DNA of 64,000 nucleotides from CAYVGO01 sp964450725 (GTDB lineage: Bacteria > Bacteroidota > Bacteroidia > Bacteroidales > UBA932), in contig CAYVGO010000006.1 in the NCBI GenBank assembly GCA_964450725.1, positions 4,699 to 68,698 of the forward strand, given 5' to 3'. The notes beneath the pieces are model-generated. The model searched no databases and had not been told where the DNA came from. It saw nothing but the letters and a program-made list of their open reading frames with translations. The position numbers were made by a program, and so were the translations under genes. Below, one piece after another: positions 45,838-54,904 of this stretch (positions are counted from its first letter, which is position 1; each line of letters opens with the position of its first letter).

Positions 45838-47058
45838 ATGAAGTATATTGTTGTTTTAGGTGATGGTATGGCAGACCATCGTCAAAAGCAGTTGAACAAC
45901 CAAACCCCTTTAGAAATTGCCAAAACGCCAATGATTGACAAATTGGCGAAACAAAGTGAAGTAGGATTAGTACACACAGTCCCCAAAGGAATGTCGCCGG
46001 GTAGCGATACTGCCAATTTATCTATTTTAGGTTATGACCCAGCCATTTATTATTCGGGACGCTCTCCTTTGGAAGCCGTAAGCATTCGAGTTCCGCTGGA
46101 AAATGCCGATATTACTTTTAGAGCCAATTTGGTAACAGTTACGGAAACAAATAGATTGTCTCAATCTACAATGGTTGATCATAGTAGTGGGGAAATTGAT
46201 AATCTTACAGCACAGCGGTTGATTAATGATTTAAAAATACACTTGCAGCAAGAGGGAAATCAGCTCTATTTCGGTCGCAGTTACCGTAATATTTTTTTGA
46301 TAAAGAATACAGACGTAGCGTTAACCGACATACACACAACACCTCCGCATGACATCTTAGAAAAACCCGTCATGGACTATTATCCCCAAGGTAAGTATGC
46401 CCATTTACTTGCTCGATTGATGGAAAAAAGTTATGATTTCTTACGGAATCATCCTCTAAATATTGAACGCAAAGCCAAAGGATTGAATCCGGCAAACAGT
46501 TTGTGGTTTTGGGGAGAAGGACGTAAGCCTAAGTTGAAAAACTTTACAAAAAAATACGGTTTGACCGGAAGTATGGTCTCAGCCGTTGATTTACTGTTCG
46601 GATTGGGTATTTGTGCCGGGCTTAAACCTTTGGAAGTTGAAGGAGCAACAGGTACATTGCATACAAACTACGCGGGAAAAGTTAAGGCAGCACTTGACGC
46701 ATTGTCTTCAGGAGATGATTTTGTGTATATCCATATTGAAGCACCTGATGAATGCGGACACCGACAAGAGTATGAAAATAAAGTAAAATCTATTGAGTAC
46801 ATTGACCAACGTATTATTTTGCCGATTATAGAACATTTTGAAGCAACACAAGAGCCATTTTCATTATTACTCACCCCAGACCATGCCACACCTCTCGAAC
46901 TTAGAACCCACACCTCAGAACCGGTACCTTATTTGTTATACAGGAGTACTGAAAAAGTAAAATCTACGGTAAGATATACTGAATTTTACGCAGCAACAAC
47001 AAACCAGGTGATAGAGCAAGGACATTTACTTATGGATAGATTTTTACAGCAATCTTAA
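45838..47058 (+). CDS. apgM: Phosphoglycerate mutase-like protein, proposed homoserine kinase
   Basis: A 406-residue member of the archaeal-type cofactor-independent phosphoglycerate mutase family (alkaline phosphatase fold). The start IVVLGDGMADHRQKQLNNQT carries the first metal-binding Asp. GMSPGSDTANLSILGYDP holds the active-site Ser region, and HIEAPDECGHRQE and LLTPDHATPLELR carry further metal ligands. In many bacteria that lack ThrB, this subfamily sits with thrC and has been proposed to be the missing homoserine kinase. Here thrC is the next gene, which favours that role over glycolysis. The symbol refers to the family only. Confidence 0.85.
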   Translation: MKYIVVLGDGMADHRQKQLNNQTPLEIAKTPMIDKLAKQSEVGLVHTVPKGMSPGSDTANLSILGYDPAIYYSGRSPLEAVSIRVPLENADITFRANLVTVTETNRLSQSTMVDHSSGEIDNLTAQRLINDLKIHLQQEGNQLYFGRSYRNIFLIKNTDVALTDIHTTPPHDILEKPVMDYYPQGKYAHLLARLMEKSYDFLRNHPLNIERKAKGLNPANSLWFWGEGRKPKLKNFTKKYGLTGSMVSAVDLLFGLGICAGLKPLEVEGATGTLHTNYAGKVKAALDALSSGDDFVYIHIEAPDECGHRQEYENKVKSIEYIDQRIILPIIEHFEATQEPFSLLLTPDHATPLELRTHTSEPVPYLLYRSTEKVKSTVRYTEFYAATTNQVIEQGHLLMDRFLQQS

Positions 47059-47152
47059 ATATAAATCCTCATCACATTTACTTTAATTGTTATTTCATTG
47101 AAGTATTAACCACGGATAATTTTTATCACAATTCTTAAATCAATATTTGACT

Positions 47153-48478
47153 ATGTTATTTGTAAGTACCAAAGACCGCAAACACAGTGTTTCACTACGC
47201 CAAGCAGTATTGTCAGGCATGGCTCCCGACAAAGGACTTTATGTTCCCGTAGAAATTCCGACATTAGATAAAGCATTTCTCAACAATCTTTCTCAAAAAT
47301 CTTTTGAAGAGATTGCCTTTGCCATGAGTTATCCTTACCTGAAAGGTGAGTTTTCAGAAACACAAACTCAGGAAATGATTCACGCTGCTCTTAACTTTCC
47401 GATTCCGTTATTCCAGATTACAGAAAATCTTGCAGGGTTACAATTATATCATGGACCTACCTTGGCATTTAAAGATGTAGGAGCACGCTTTTTAGCACAA
47501 CTCGTACAACAATTTATTAAAAATAATAATAAAACGGCTACTGTATTAGTTGCCACATCAGGCGATACGGGTGGAGCTGTTGCTGCCGGATTTTACGGAT
47601 TGGAAGGCATTGATGTTTGTGTACTTTATCCCAAAGGGTTGGTTTCTCCAATGCAAGAAAAACAATTCGCAACCTTAGGAAAAAATATTACGGCGATTGC
47701 CATTGATGGAACTTTTGACGATTGTCAAAGATTGGTTAAAGAAGCCTTCGGCGACAAAGAATTAACTGAAAAAAAACAGTTACTGTCAGCCAATTCCATT
47801 AATATCGGAAGGCTGATTCCTCAAATGATTTATTACGGTTGGGGAGTGGCGCAAACTGCAGAAACTCATAAGGAAAATATATTTGTAGTACCCAGTGGAA
47901 ACTATGGAAACTTAACAGCCGGCGTGTATGCTCAAAAAATGGGTATTCCGATTCAACAATTTATTGCCGCCGGTATTCGTAGCGATGCGGTATGTAAATA
48001 CCTTAAAACCGGAAAATTTGAACCTGTGGTAGCCGCAGAAACTATGGCAACGGCAATGGCTGTAGGATTTCCAAATAACTTTGAGCGGTTACAGTATCTT
48101 TATGATAATAATCTTGAATTAATGAAGGATAGTATTGAACCTTATCCTAATACAGATGCCGATGCACAACAAGGTATGAAAGATTGTTACAATAAGTATC
48201 ATTACGTTTTAGATCCTCACAGCAGTATGAGTTATACGGCGGCAACACAATATATTACCCGACATTCCGATAAAAATAATACTCAGTATATATTTTTAGA
48301 AACAGCACATGCGTTGAAGTTTGAAGAAATTATGACCGAATTAATACCCGGTTTTGAACAACATGTTGATTCCAATTTACTATCCTTAGTCAGAGGAATG
48401 GAAAATCGTCAGGTACTTTCGATTCCCATGAAAAACAATTATGGTGAATTGAAAAACTTTCTCTCTGCTCATTCTTAA
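47153..48478 (+). CDS. thrC: Threonine synthase
   Basis: Converts O-phosphohomoserine to threonine with pyridoxal phosphate. The protein has 441 residues, starting at the ATG at 47153 (MLFVSTKDRKHSVSLRQAVL). The PLP lysine is Lys107 in TLAFKDVGARF; SGDTGGAVAAGFYG and VVPSGNYGNLTAGV bind substrate and cofactor phosphate. It follows the mutase-like gene by 94 bp; the two steps (homoserine to phosphohomoserine to threonine) would be consecutive if that protein is a homoserine kinase. Confidence 0.95.
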   Translation: MLFVSTKDRKHSVSLRQAVLSGMAPDKGLYVPVEIPTLDKAFLNNLSQKSFEEIAFAMSYPYLKGEFSETQTQEMIHAALNFPIPLFQITENLAGLQLYHGPTLAFKDVGARFLAQLVQQFIKNNNKTATVLVATSGDTGGAVAAGFYGLEGIDVCVLYPKGLVSPMQEKQFATLGKNITAIAIDGTFDDCQRLVKEAFGDKELTEKKQLLSANSINIGRLIPQMIYYGWGVAQTAETHKENIFVVPSGNYGNLTAGVYAQKMGIPIQQFIAAGIRSDAVCKYLKTGKFEPVVAAETMATAMAVGFPNNFERLQYLYDNNLELMKDSIEPYPNTDADAQQGMKDCYNKYHYVLDPHSSMSYTAATQYITRHSDKNNTQYIFLETAHALKFEEIMTELIPGFEQHVDSNLLSLVRGMENRQVLSIPMKNNYGELKNFLSAHS

Positions 48479-48493
48479 AAAAAATTAATTAGG

Positions 48494-48523
48494 TTGCAAG
48501 TCAAGTAATTTTACGTACCTTTA
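48494..48523 (+). promoter_or_regulatory. Predicted promoter of the EF-G paralog
   Basis: TTG (48494-48496), a 19-bp spacer, TACCTTTA (48516-48523), one base off the TAnnTTTG consensus, with a leader of about 45 nt. Gives this gene its own control. Confidence 0.45.
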
Positions 48524-48572
48524 ACTTATAATTTTTTACATTTCATCTTTCACTCTTAAAAACTTTAATTAT

Positions 48573-50729
48573 ATGAACAGTTATCCTACAGAAAAAATCC
48601 GTAATATTGTTTTATTGGGAAATGCAGGTAGTGGTAAAACAACGCTATCTGAAACTATGCTATTTGAAGGGAAAGTGATTGACCGCAGAGGTACGATTGA
48701 AAATAAAAATACAGTATCTGATAATAGTGAAGTAGAACATATCTACCAACGTTCAATTTATTCGACGATTTTATATACTGAGTTTATGGAACGTAAACTC
48801 AATTTTATAGATCCTTCAGGATCTGATGATTTTTCAGGAAGTCTGTTTCCGGCATTTAAAGTTTGTGATACTGGAGTAATGTTAATCAATGCCCAAAATG
48901 GAGTTGAAGTAGGAACGCAAATACAGTTGCGCTATGCAGAAAGTCATCGTAAACCGGTTATTTTTGCCATCAATCAATTAGATCACGAAAAAGCAGATTA
49001 CGATGCTGCGATACAATCTATCAAAGAAACATTAGGAAATCGAGTAGCCATTGTACAATATCCTGTAGGTCTTGGTAAATCTTTAGAAGGATTTATTGAT
49101 GTTTTAAAAATGAAAATGTATAAATTCAAGGGAGACAATGGAGAAAGAGAGGAGTTACCCATTCCTGACAGTGAAATGGAAAAAGCAGTAGAATACAATC
49201 GCCAGTTGGTCGAAACATCTGCAGAACATGATGATGCTTTGATGGAATTATTCTTTGAAAAGGGTACTTTAGATGAAGAGGAAATTCGCCGTGGACTCCG
49301 TGCCGGATTAAAAGCACAACAAGTATTTCCTGTCTTTTGTTTATCCGCCAAACGCAATATTGGAACTAAGCGATTGATGGAATTTATAATCAATGTAGCC
49401 CCGTCTCCGGAGAAAGCACGAGAATATAAAACCGTAAAAGACGAAATAATACCTTGTGACAGTAATGCAGCCACTTCAATTTTTATTTTTAAATCATCTA
49501 TAGAGCAACATTTGGGAGAAGTAAGTTATTTTAGAGTAATGAGTGGAACACTTGCAGAAGGAATGGACTTGGTGAATGCAGCCACCGGAGATAAGGAGCG
49601 ATTATCTCAAATCTATGCCGTCGCAGGAAAAAATAGGGTAAAAGTAGCAAGTTTATCAGCCGGAGACATCGGATGTACGGTAAAACTGAAATCGGCACGC
49701 ATGAACCAAACCATGAATGCACAAGGTAAAGATTGGGTATTCTACCCTGTCAAATTTCCTGATCCAAAATTTCGTACCGCCATTAAAGCCAAAAACTCTG
49801 CTGATGATGAAAGATTGGGAGAATTACTCAATAAAGCCCATTTTGAAGATCCGAGTGTTATTGTAGAATATTCTAAAGAATTAAAACAAACGATTATATG
49901 CGGACAAGGTGAACACCACTTAAATATTTTAAAATGGTCATTAGAGCATCTACATAAATTACCTGTGGAATTTGTAGTACCGAAGATTCCTTATCGTGAA
50001 ACTATTACAAAAACTGCACAAGCAGACTATCGACACAAAAAACAATCTGGAGGTGCGGGACAATTCGGTGAAGTGCACTTATTGATAGAACCATATATAG
50101 AACGTACAGAAGAACCAAAAAGTATTAAGGCCAATGGACAAGAATACAACATTAGTATTCGGGGAAAAGAAGAATATAAGTTGGAGTGGGGGGGGAAGTT
50201 GATTTTTTATAACTGTATTGTTGGGGGAGTTATTGATGCACGTTTTTTACCGGCCATTGTAAAAGGAATTATGGAAAAAATGGAAGAAGGACCATTGACC
50301 GGATCTTATGCCCGCGATATTAGAGTGTATTGTTATGACGGAAAAATGCACCCGGTGGATTCTAATGAAATTTCATTCAAATTGGCAGGACGTAATGCTT
50401 TTAAAGATGCTTTCAAAAAAGCAGGACCTAAATTGATGGAACCTATATATGCAGTAGAAGTATTGACTCCTTCAGACTGTATGGGAGATGTTATGAGCGA
50501 TTTGCAAAATCGTAGAGCCATTATTATGGGAATGGAAAATGAAAAAGGTTTTGAAGTCGTAAAAGCCCGTGTTCCTTTGTCTGAACTATATCGATACAGT
50601 ACAACTTTAGGTTCCTTAAGTTCAGGAAGAGCAACTTATACCATGACATTTTTAGAATACCAACAAACGCCTGCCGAGATTCAGGAAAAACTGTTGAAAG
50701 AATACGAAGCACAAGAGAAAGAAGAATAA
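48573..50729 (+). CDS. EF-G paralog with degenerate GTPase motifs (EF-G2-like)
   Basis: A 718-residue full-length elongation factor G relative with all five domains; domain IV has GAGQFGEVHLLIEP and domain V ends FLEYQQTPAEIQEKLL. The G domain departs from canonical EF-G. G1 is intact (GNAGSGKTT, residues 16-24). The switch I RGITI motif is missing (IYQRSIYSTI at the place). G3 is DPSGSDDF instead of DTPGHVDF, so the catalytic His is Ser84, and G4 is NQLD instead of NKxD. This pattern matches the Bacteroides EF-G2 type, reported to support translocation without GTP hydrolysis and to matter under carbon limitation. It is not the primary EF-G, and no ribosomal protein genes are adjacent. Confidence 0.85.
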   Translation: MNSYPTEKIRNIVLLGNAGSGKTTLSETMLFEGKVIDRRGTIENKNTVSDNSEVEHIYQRSIYSTILYTEFMERKLNFIDPSGSDDFSGSLFPAFKVCDTGVMLINAQNGVEVGTQIQLRYAESHRKPVIFAINQLDHEKADYDAAIQSIKETLGNRVAIVQYPVGLGKSLEGFIDVLKMKMYKFKGDNGEREELPIPDSEMEKAVEYNRQLVETSAEHDDALMELFFEKGTLDEEEIRRGLRAGLKAQQVFPVFCLSAKRNIGTKRLMEFIINVAPSPEKAREYKTVKDEIIPCDSNAATSIFIFKSSIEQHLGEVSYFRVMSGTLAEGMDLVNAATGDKERLSQIYAVAGKNRVKVASLSAGDIGCTVKLKSARMNQTMNAQGKDWVFYPVKFPDPKFRTAIKAKNSADDERLGELLNKAHFEDPSVIVEYSKELKQTIICGQGEHHLNILKWSLEHLHKLPVEFVVPKIPYRETITKTAQADYRHKKQSGGAGQFGEVHLLIEPYIERTEEPKSIKANGQEYNISIRGKEEYKLEWGGKLIFYNCIVGGVIDARFLPAIVKGIMEKMEEGPLTGSYARDIRVYCYDGKMHPVDSNEISFKLAGRNAFKDAFKKAGPKLMEPIYAVEVLTPSDCMGDVMSDLQNRRAIIMGMENEKGFEVVKARVPLSELYRYSTTLGSLSSGRATYTMTFLEYQQTPAEIQEKLLKEYEAQEKEE

Positions 50730-50799
50730 AATTTATATTAAATTGATTTCGGTTGTAACTTTTAAAAGAGTGGCAACCGAAATTTGTTGTTTTTGGATT

Positions 50800-51513
50800 A
50801 TGCGGTATAAAAAAATGCTCGGTCATTTTTATTTTTGGTTATTAACACGTCGTTATCAGGTAACACAAAAAGGATTTACTCCTAAAAGTCCTGATAAAGT
50901 TCGTATTTATCTCCCTAATCACCAAGCAATTGTTGATCCTCAACTTTTAGTAGCCTTTATACATTTACATCACAATGTTTCTCCCATTGTTGCTGAAGAG
51001 TACTATAGAACACCCTTACTTAAAAATTTATTTCAGTTGCTTGAAGCCATTCCTGTGAAAGAACCATCAATCAAAAATCGGGATATTACATCGGTTGATA
51101 TGATGTATGAATCAATTTTTAAAGCACTGGAACATAAAAAAAGTTTAATGATTTATCCGGCAGGACAAATTTCCAAAACTCCTCAAGAATTTTTAGGTAA
51201 CAAACAAGCGGCCTGGAAAATTATAGGAACGTTGGCAGAGCGTCAAGTTTTGGGAACTCAAATCGAAATTATCGGAGTTAGAATTAACGGTTTTTGGGGA
51301 AGTATATGGTCTAAAGCAAAAAACGGAAAAACACCACCTTTTTTTCTTACATTTTTAAAATCAATAGGACTTATGTTTTTTTATATTTGGTCATTTTTAC
51401 CAAAGCGTAAAATTAGTTTTACATTTGAAAATGTGACTGAGTTGATGATTCAATCTGCAACTTTATCCAAAAGAGAATTTAATATGAAGTTAGAATCTTT
51501 TTATAACCAATAA
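50800..51513 (+). CDS. PlsC-like acyltransferase
   Basis: A 237-residue membrane-associated acyltransferase of the lysophosphatidate/glycerol phosphate acyltransferase type. The catalytic HX4D motif is NHQAIVDP, and EAIPVKEPSIKN and MIYPAGQISKTPQEF are the expected substrate-binding blocks. A hydrophobic segment lies near the C-terminus (IGLMFFYIWSFLPKR). The start is the ATG at 50800; upstream in-frame TTG at 50743 adds residues without support. The acceptor lipid is not known. Confidence 0.82.
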   Translation: MRYKKMLGHFYFWLLTRRYQVTQKGFTPKSPDKVRIYLPNHQAIVDPQLLVAFIHLHHNVSPIVAEEYYRTPLLKNLFQLLEAIPVKEPSIKNRDITSVDMMYESIFKALEHKKSLMIYPAGQISKTPQEFLGNKQAAWKIIGTLAERQVLGTQIEIIGVRINGFWGSIWSKAKNGKTPPFFLTFLKSIGLMFFYIWSFLPKRKISFTFENVTELMIQSATLSKREFNMKLESFYNQ

Positions 51514-51550
51514 CGATAGGTCCTAACAACCAATAGATATTTTATTACTT

Positions 51551-52246
51551 ATGTCGTCAAGCATTATTGTACAATTGGAAAATGCCTCTATTTTTCAATC
51601 CAAGCATTTAGTTTTATCTAACATTTCTTTCCGGTTATTTTCCGGAGAATTTGTGTACCTTACAGGAAAAGTAGGTACAGGCAAAACCAGTATTATCAAA
51701 ACATTAGATGCCGAAATTCCTTTACTTGCAGGTGCGGGCTACTCTTGCGGTTTCTACTTACATAAACTCAGAGAAACGGATATACCTATTTTACGTCGCA
51801 GAATTGGTGTTGTTTTTCAAGATTTTCAACTCTTGACTGATAGATCAATTTTTGATAACTTATTATTTGTACTGGAGGCTACAGGGTGGAAGGGTAAAGC
51901 CATAAGGAAAGAGAGGGTTGAATATGTGTTGGAGCAAGTAGGGATGCAGAACAAGGCATTTCAAATGCCTCATCAACTTTCAGGAGGAGAACAACAGCGG
52001 GTGGCAATAGCCAGAGCATTACTCAACAATCCACCTTTGATTCTTGCTGATGAACCTACAGGAAATTTAGATCCTGATACCTCAGAAGGAATTTTGGAAC
52101 TTCTATTAAACATCCAACAGCAAGGAAGTACTGTATTGATGGCCACACATAATTATTCCTTACTCAAAAAATACCCCAAAAGAGTAATTCGCTGTAATGC
52201 TAACGGAATTGAAGAATTACCTCCTGAACGCATTATTCTGGAGTAG
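51551..52246 (+). CDS. ftsE: Cell division ATP-binding protein FtsE
   Basis: An ABC ATPase of 231 residues that works with FtsX at the division site to activate peptidoglycan hydrolases. The Walker A is LTGKVGTGKTSIIK, the Q-loop VVFQDFQLLTDR, the signature LSGGEQQRVAIARALL, and Walker B LILADEPTGNLDP; the H-loop is MATHNYS. The VFQDFQLL and short length are typical of FtsE. No ftsX follows: the next gene, rsmA, is convergent and overlaps its end by 14 bp. FtsE-type assignment is by motif; LolD-like transporters are close relatives. Confidence 0.82.
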   Translation: MSSSIIVQLENASIFQSKHLVLSNISFRLFSGEFVYLTGKVGTGKTSIIKTLDAEIPLLAGAGYSCGFYLHKLRETDIPILRRRIGVVFQDFQLLTDRSIFDNLLFVLEATGWKGKAIRKERVEYVLEQVGMQNKAFQMPHQLSGGEQQRVAIARALLNNPPLILADEPTGNLDPDTSEGILELLLNIQQQGSTVLMATHNYSLLKKYPKRVIRCNANGIEELPPERIILE

Positions 52247-53042
52247 AAGTAATGCACTTCTTGCCAATATTGACTTCTATAAAATTAGTCAATTCTATAA
52301 AATCAGTAATACTTAAAGTTTCCGGACGCTTATCAAAACAAGAATGTTCGCACGTGCTTGTATCTATAAAAGATTTGAGAGTATTACGTAACATTTTTCG
52401 ACGTTGTTGGAAAGTTTGCTTTACAATTGCTGTAAATAATTTTTCATTGCAAGGTAATTCTTTAACCGTATTACGTGTTAGTCGAATAACTGCCGATTTT
52501 ACTTTTGGTGGAGGCGAAAACTCATCTTCATTTAATGTAAACAAATATTCTACCTCATAGTAAAGTTGAACAAAGATTGTCAATACACCGTAAGATTTCC
52601 CTACAGGCTTTGCTGCCACTCGCTCTGCCACTTCTTTCTGAAACATTCCCACCAATAGTGGTACTTGTTCTCGACATTCTATGGTTTTAAATAGAATTTG
52701 AGATGAAATGTTGTATGGAAAATTACCGATGATAACAAATTTTTTACCGTCAAAAAGATTTGACAGCGAATAATGCAAAAAATCGGCATGAATAATTTTT
52801 AGCGATAATTTAGGGTAATTTGCCAATAAAAAATTGACCGCTTCACGATCAACTTCAATGGCTCTAAAGTCAATATCTTCTTTATCTGCCAAGAATTGTG
52901 TCAAGATTCCCATTCCAGGTCCTACTTCCAAAACATTTTTACACTGCACATCGGCAATTTGCTGTACGATTTTATGAGCAGTATCCGGAGATTTTAGAAA
53001 ATGCTGACCAAAACTTTTTTTTGGTTTGACGGAGTATCTCAA
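52233..53042 (-). CDS. rsmA: 16S rRNA dimethyladenosine transferase
   Basis: Dimethylates the two adjacent adenines of the helix 45 loop in 16S rRNA. The protein has 269 residues. VKPKKSFGQHFL is the family N-terminus. The SAM site is NVLEVGPGMGILTQF, and the catalytic motif is IIGNFPYNISSQIL. The only start keeping this N-terminus is TTG at 53040-53042; the frame upstream closes with a stop five codons before it and offers no ATG. It overlaps ftsE tail to tail by 14 bp. Confidence 0.94.
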   Translation of the reverse strand: MRYSVKPKKSFGQHFLKSPDTAHKIVQQIADVQCKNVLEVGPGMGILTQFLADKEDIDFRAIEVDREAVNFLLANYPKLSLKIIHADFLHYSLSNLFDGKKFVIIGNFPYNISSQILFKTIECREQVPLLVGMFQKEVAERVAAKPVGKSYGVLTIFVQLYYEVEYLFTLNEDEFSPPPKVKSAVIRLTRNTVKELPCNEKLFTAIVKQTFQQRRKMLRNTLKSFIDTSTCEHSCFDKRPETLSITDFIELTNFIEVNIGKKCITSTPE

Positions 53043-53075
53043 ATATAGGGAATTTTAAATCTGAAAAACATTTTA

Positions 53076-54092
53076 TTATTTCAACAATTCCGCTAATTTA
53101 TCATGTAACTCTTGTCCGTAAAGATTATGAGCCACAATAACACCATTACTATCTAACAAAAAGTTGGAGGGTATTGAACCCACTCCATACAATTTGGCTG
53201 GCTCACTGTCCCAATGTTTTAAACTACTTACATGAAACCAACTTAAATGTCCTGTTTTGATGGCTGTTTTCCATGCTTCTGCGGTTTTATCCAAAGAGAC
53301 GCTGAAGATTTCAAAACCTTTAGATTTATAAGTATTATAAGCCTTCACTACATTGGGCTTCTCTGCTCTACAAGGAGGACACCAACTGGCCCAAAAGTCT
53401 AAAAATACATATTTTGACTTTCCGATAACGGAAGATAAGGCTATCATGTTTCCTGTAGTGTCGGGTAATGAAAAATCTATATAAGGCTGTCCAACAGCAA
53501 CACGTTTCATGGCATCAATTTTTTCAGATAATAATTGAGCATAAGGAGAAAACAGCAGCGTTGTATCAAAAAGATGGAGATAAGTGTCTAACTCTTCTAC
53601 CGATAGTTGATATGACAATTCTCGAAAAAGAACATATAATGCAGGAACAGATGTAGGATTATTTTTCACGAAATCCACTTGGTAGGCTAATTTTTTAGTA
53701 CCGTCGTGGTCAGTTTTGGAAATGCTGTCCCGTAATGCTAAATAATTTAAGTATTGGTTCTGTGACTCTGAACCGGAAATTGTTATTTCTTGGGGACGCT
53801 CAACACTCCAAGTAATCTTAATCGTACTATTTTCTAAAAAAAATGGCTTTGAAGATTTTCCGTTAGCCGTTAAAGTGGCCAATACTGGTAAATCTACTTT
53901 CCCGGTAAAAACATATTGATTGTTTTGTTGTTCTGCAGTATCAATGACCACAGGCTGTTTTCCTTGTAAAACTGAAAGCGTAACAGCCTCAGAAGTTCCG
54001 GCAATATCGGCAGTAATGTTAAATTTATTTCCGGAAGATTGACAACCGATAATTAAAGTTGCAATGAAGGCAAATGTGAAAAAAGATTTCAT
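53076..54092 (-). CDS. TlpA-like thiol-disulfide lipoprotein with DUF4369 N-terminus
   Basis: A 338-residue exported thioredoxin-fold protein. The lipobox is TLIIGCQSS, with Cys17. An N-terminal beta domain (about residues 22-115) fits DUF4369, and a helical linker follows. The thioredoxin domain starts near 200 with the active site FWASWCPPCRAEKP and a cis-Pro segment in GVGSIPSNFLLD. It probably reduces periplasmic disulfides, for example in cytochrome or redox-stress proteins. It has its own strong promoter. The partner is unknown. Confidence 0.9.
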   Translation of the reverse strand: MKSFFTFAFIATLIIGCQSSGNKFNITADIAGTSEAVTLSVLQGKQPVVIDTAEQQNNQYVFTGKVDLPVLATLTANGKSSKPFFLENSTIKITWSVERPQEITISGSESQNQYLNYLALRDSISKTDHDGTKKLAYQVDFVKNNPTSVPALYVLFRELSYQLSVEELDTYLHLFDTTLLFSPYAQLLSEKIDAMKRVAVGQPYIDFSLPDTTGNMIALSSVIGKSKYVFLDFWASWCPPCRAEKPNVVKAYNTYKSKGFEIFSVSLDKTAEAWKTAIKTGHLSWFHVSSLKHWDSEPAKLYGVGSIPSNFLLDSNGVIVAHNLYGQELHDKLAELLK

Positions 54093-54133
54093 AGATAAAT
54101 AATTTATTAGAGGTTTAAATCACAGAATGAGTA

Positions 54134-54164
54134 CAAATGTATCGGTTTTTATTGAAATAGCCAA
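54134..54164 (-). promoter_or_regulatory. Predicted promoter of the TlpA-like gene
   Basis: Leftward TTG (54162-54164), a 20-bp spacer, TACATTTG (54134-54141); full consensus match, 41 bp before the ATG. Confidence 0.65.
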
Positions 54165-54455
54165 ACATTTATTTGGGTTGTTGTGATTTGCTGTAAATGC
54201 AATTATTATTTTTCAGGCAAAATATAATCTATTAATTTTTAACTTTACTTTTCAGTGTTATAGAAATCAAAACTCACATCAAACTATCTCACACAGAATG
54301 AGTTTGCAAAAAAATCATTAAAAAATTAGCAGCTAATGTGGTAGGGGGGCTGCATACAACATCTAAGAAAAAATAGCCTTCCACAGTACGGGCATTGTAT
54401 ATAATGTCAGTACATTGTTCCCTGTTCGTATTTCCACTCACCATTATTACTCCAT
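54165..54455. other. Intergenic stretch between two divergent promoters
   Basis: About 290 bp between the TlpA-like and ridA promoters. It is AT-rich with a GGGGGG run near 54345. I find no open frame of note, no tRNA and no strong stem; a small RNA cannot be excluded. Confidence 0.3.
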
Positions 54456-54486
54456 TTGTTTTTCTTTTTCAAAAGCACTACATTTG
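54456..54486 (+). promoter_or_regulatory. Predicted promoter of ridA-porD-recN
   Basis: TTG (54456-54458), a 20-bp spacer, TACATTTG (54479-54486); full consensus match, 32 bp before the ridA ATG. Confidence 0.65.
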
Positions 54487-54518
54487 CTTGATTTTTAATT
54501 TAACATATAGAAATAAAC

Positions 54519-54896
54519 ATGAAAAGAATTATTGCAACAGAACAGGCACCTAAAGCTGTTGGACCTTACAGTCAAGCGATAGAAGCCAATGGCACATTGT
54601 ACATTTCAGGACAAATTCCATTAGTTCCGGAAACAGGTAAAGTAGTTGTAGGAGGGATTACGGAGCAGACACAACAAGTTTTAAAAAATATTGAAGCCAT
54701 TTTGAAAGCGGCCGGTTATGGATTTAAAGATGTTGTAAAATCGACGGTTCTCTTAAGCGATATTGCAAACTTTGCAGCCATGAATGAAGTTTATGCTCAA
54801 TATTATAAAGATAATTTACCGGCACGTGCAGCCTATCAAGTGGCGGCATTACCACTTGGCGTATTGGTAGAAATTGAAACCATTGCCATAAAATAA
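54519..54896 (+). CDS. ridA: RidA-family reactive enamine/imine deaminase
   Basis: Hydrolyses the enamine/imine intermediates released by PLP enzymes such as threonine dehydratase. The protein has 125 residues. PKAVGPYSQAIEANG and SGQIPLVPETGKVV are the family start; the active-site Arg is in LPARAAYQVAALPLG, followed by VLVEIETIA. It leads a short operon with a small membrane protein and porD. Confidence 0.95.
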   Translation: MKRIIATEQAPKAVGPYSQAIEANGTLYISGQIPLVPETGKVVVGGITEQTQQVLKNIEAILKAAGYGFKDVVKSTVLLSDIANFAAMNEVYAQYYKDNLPARAAYQVAALPLGVLVEIETIAIK

Positions 54897-54904
54897 ATGA
54901 TACT

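Noticed and set aside
48998..49474. 158-codon leftward frame inside the EF-G paralog
   Set aside because: Antisense shadow of a clearly coding region.
54093..54518. Possible RNA gene in the 426-bp gap before ridA
   Set aside because: No tRNA features or convincing stem by eye; the gap is explained in part by two good divergent promoters.
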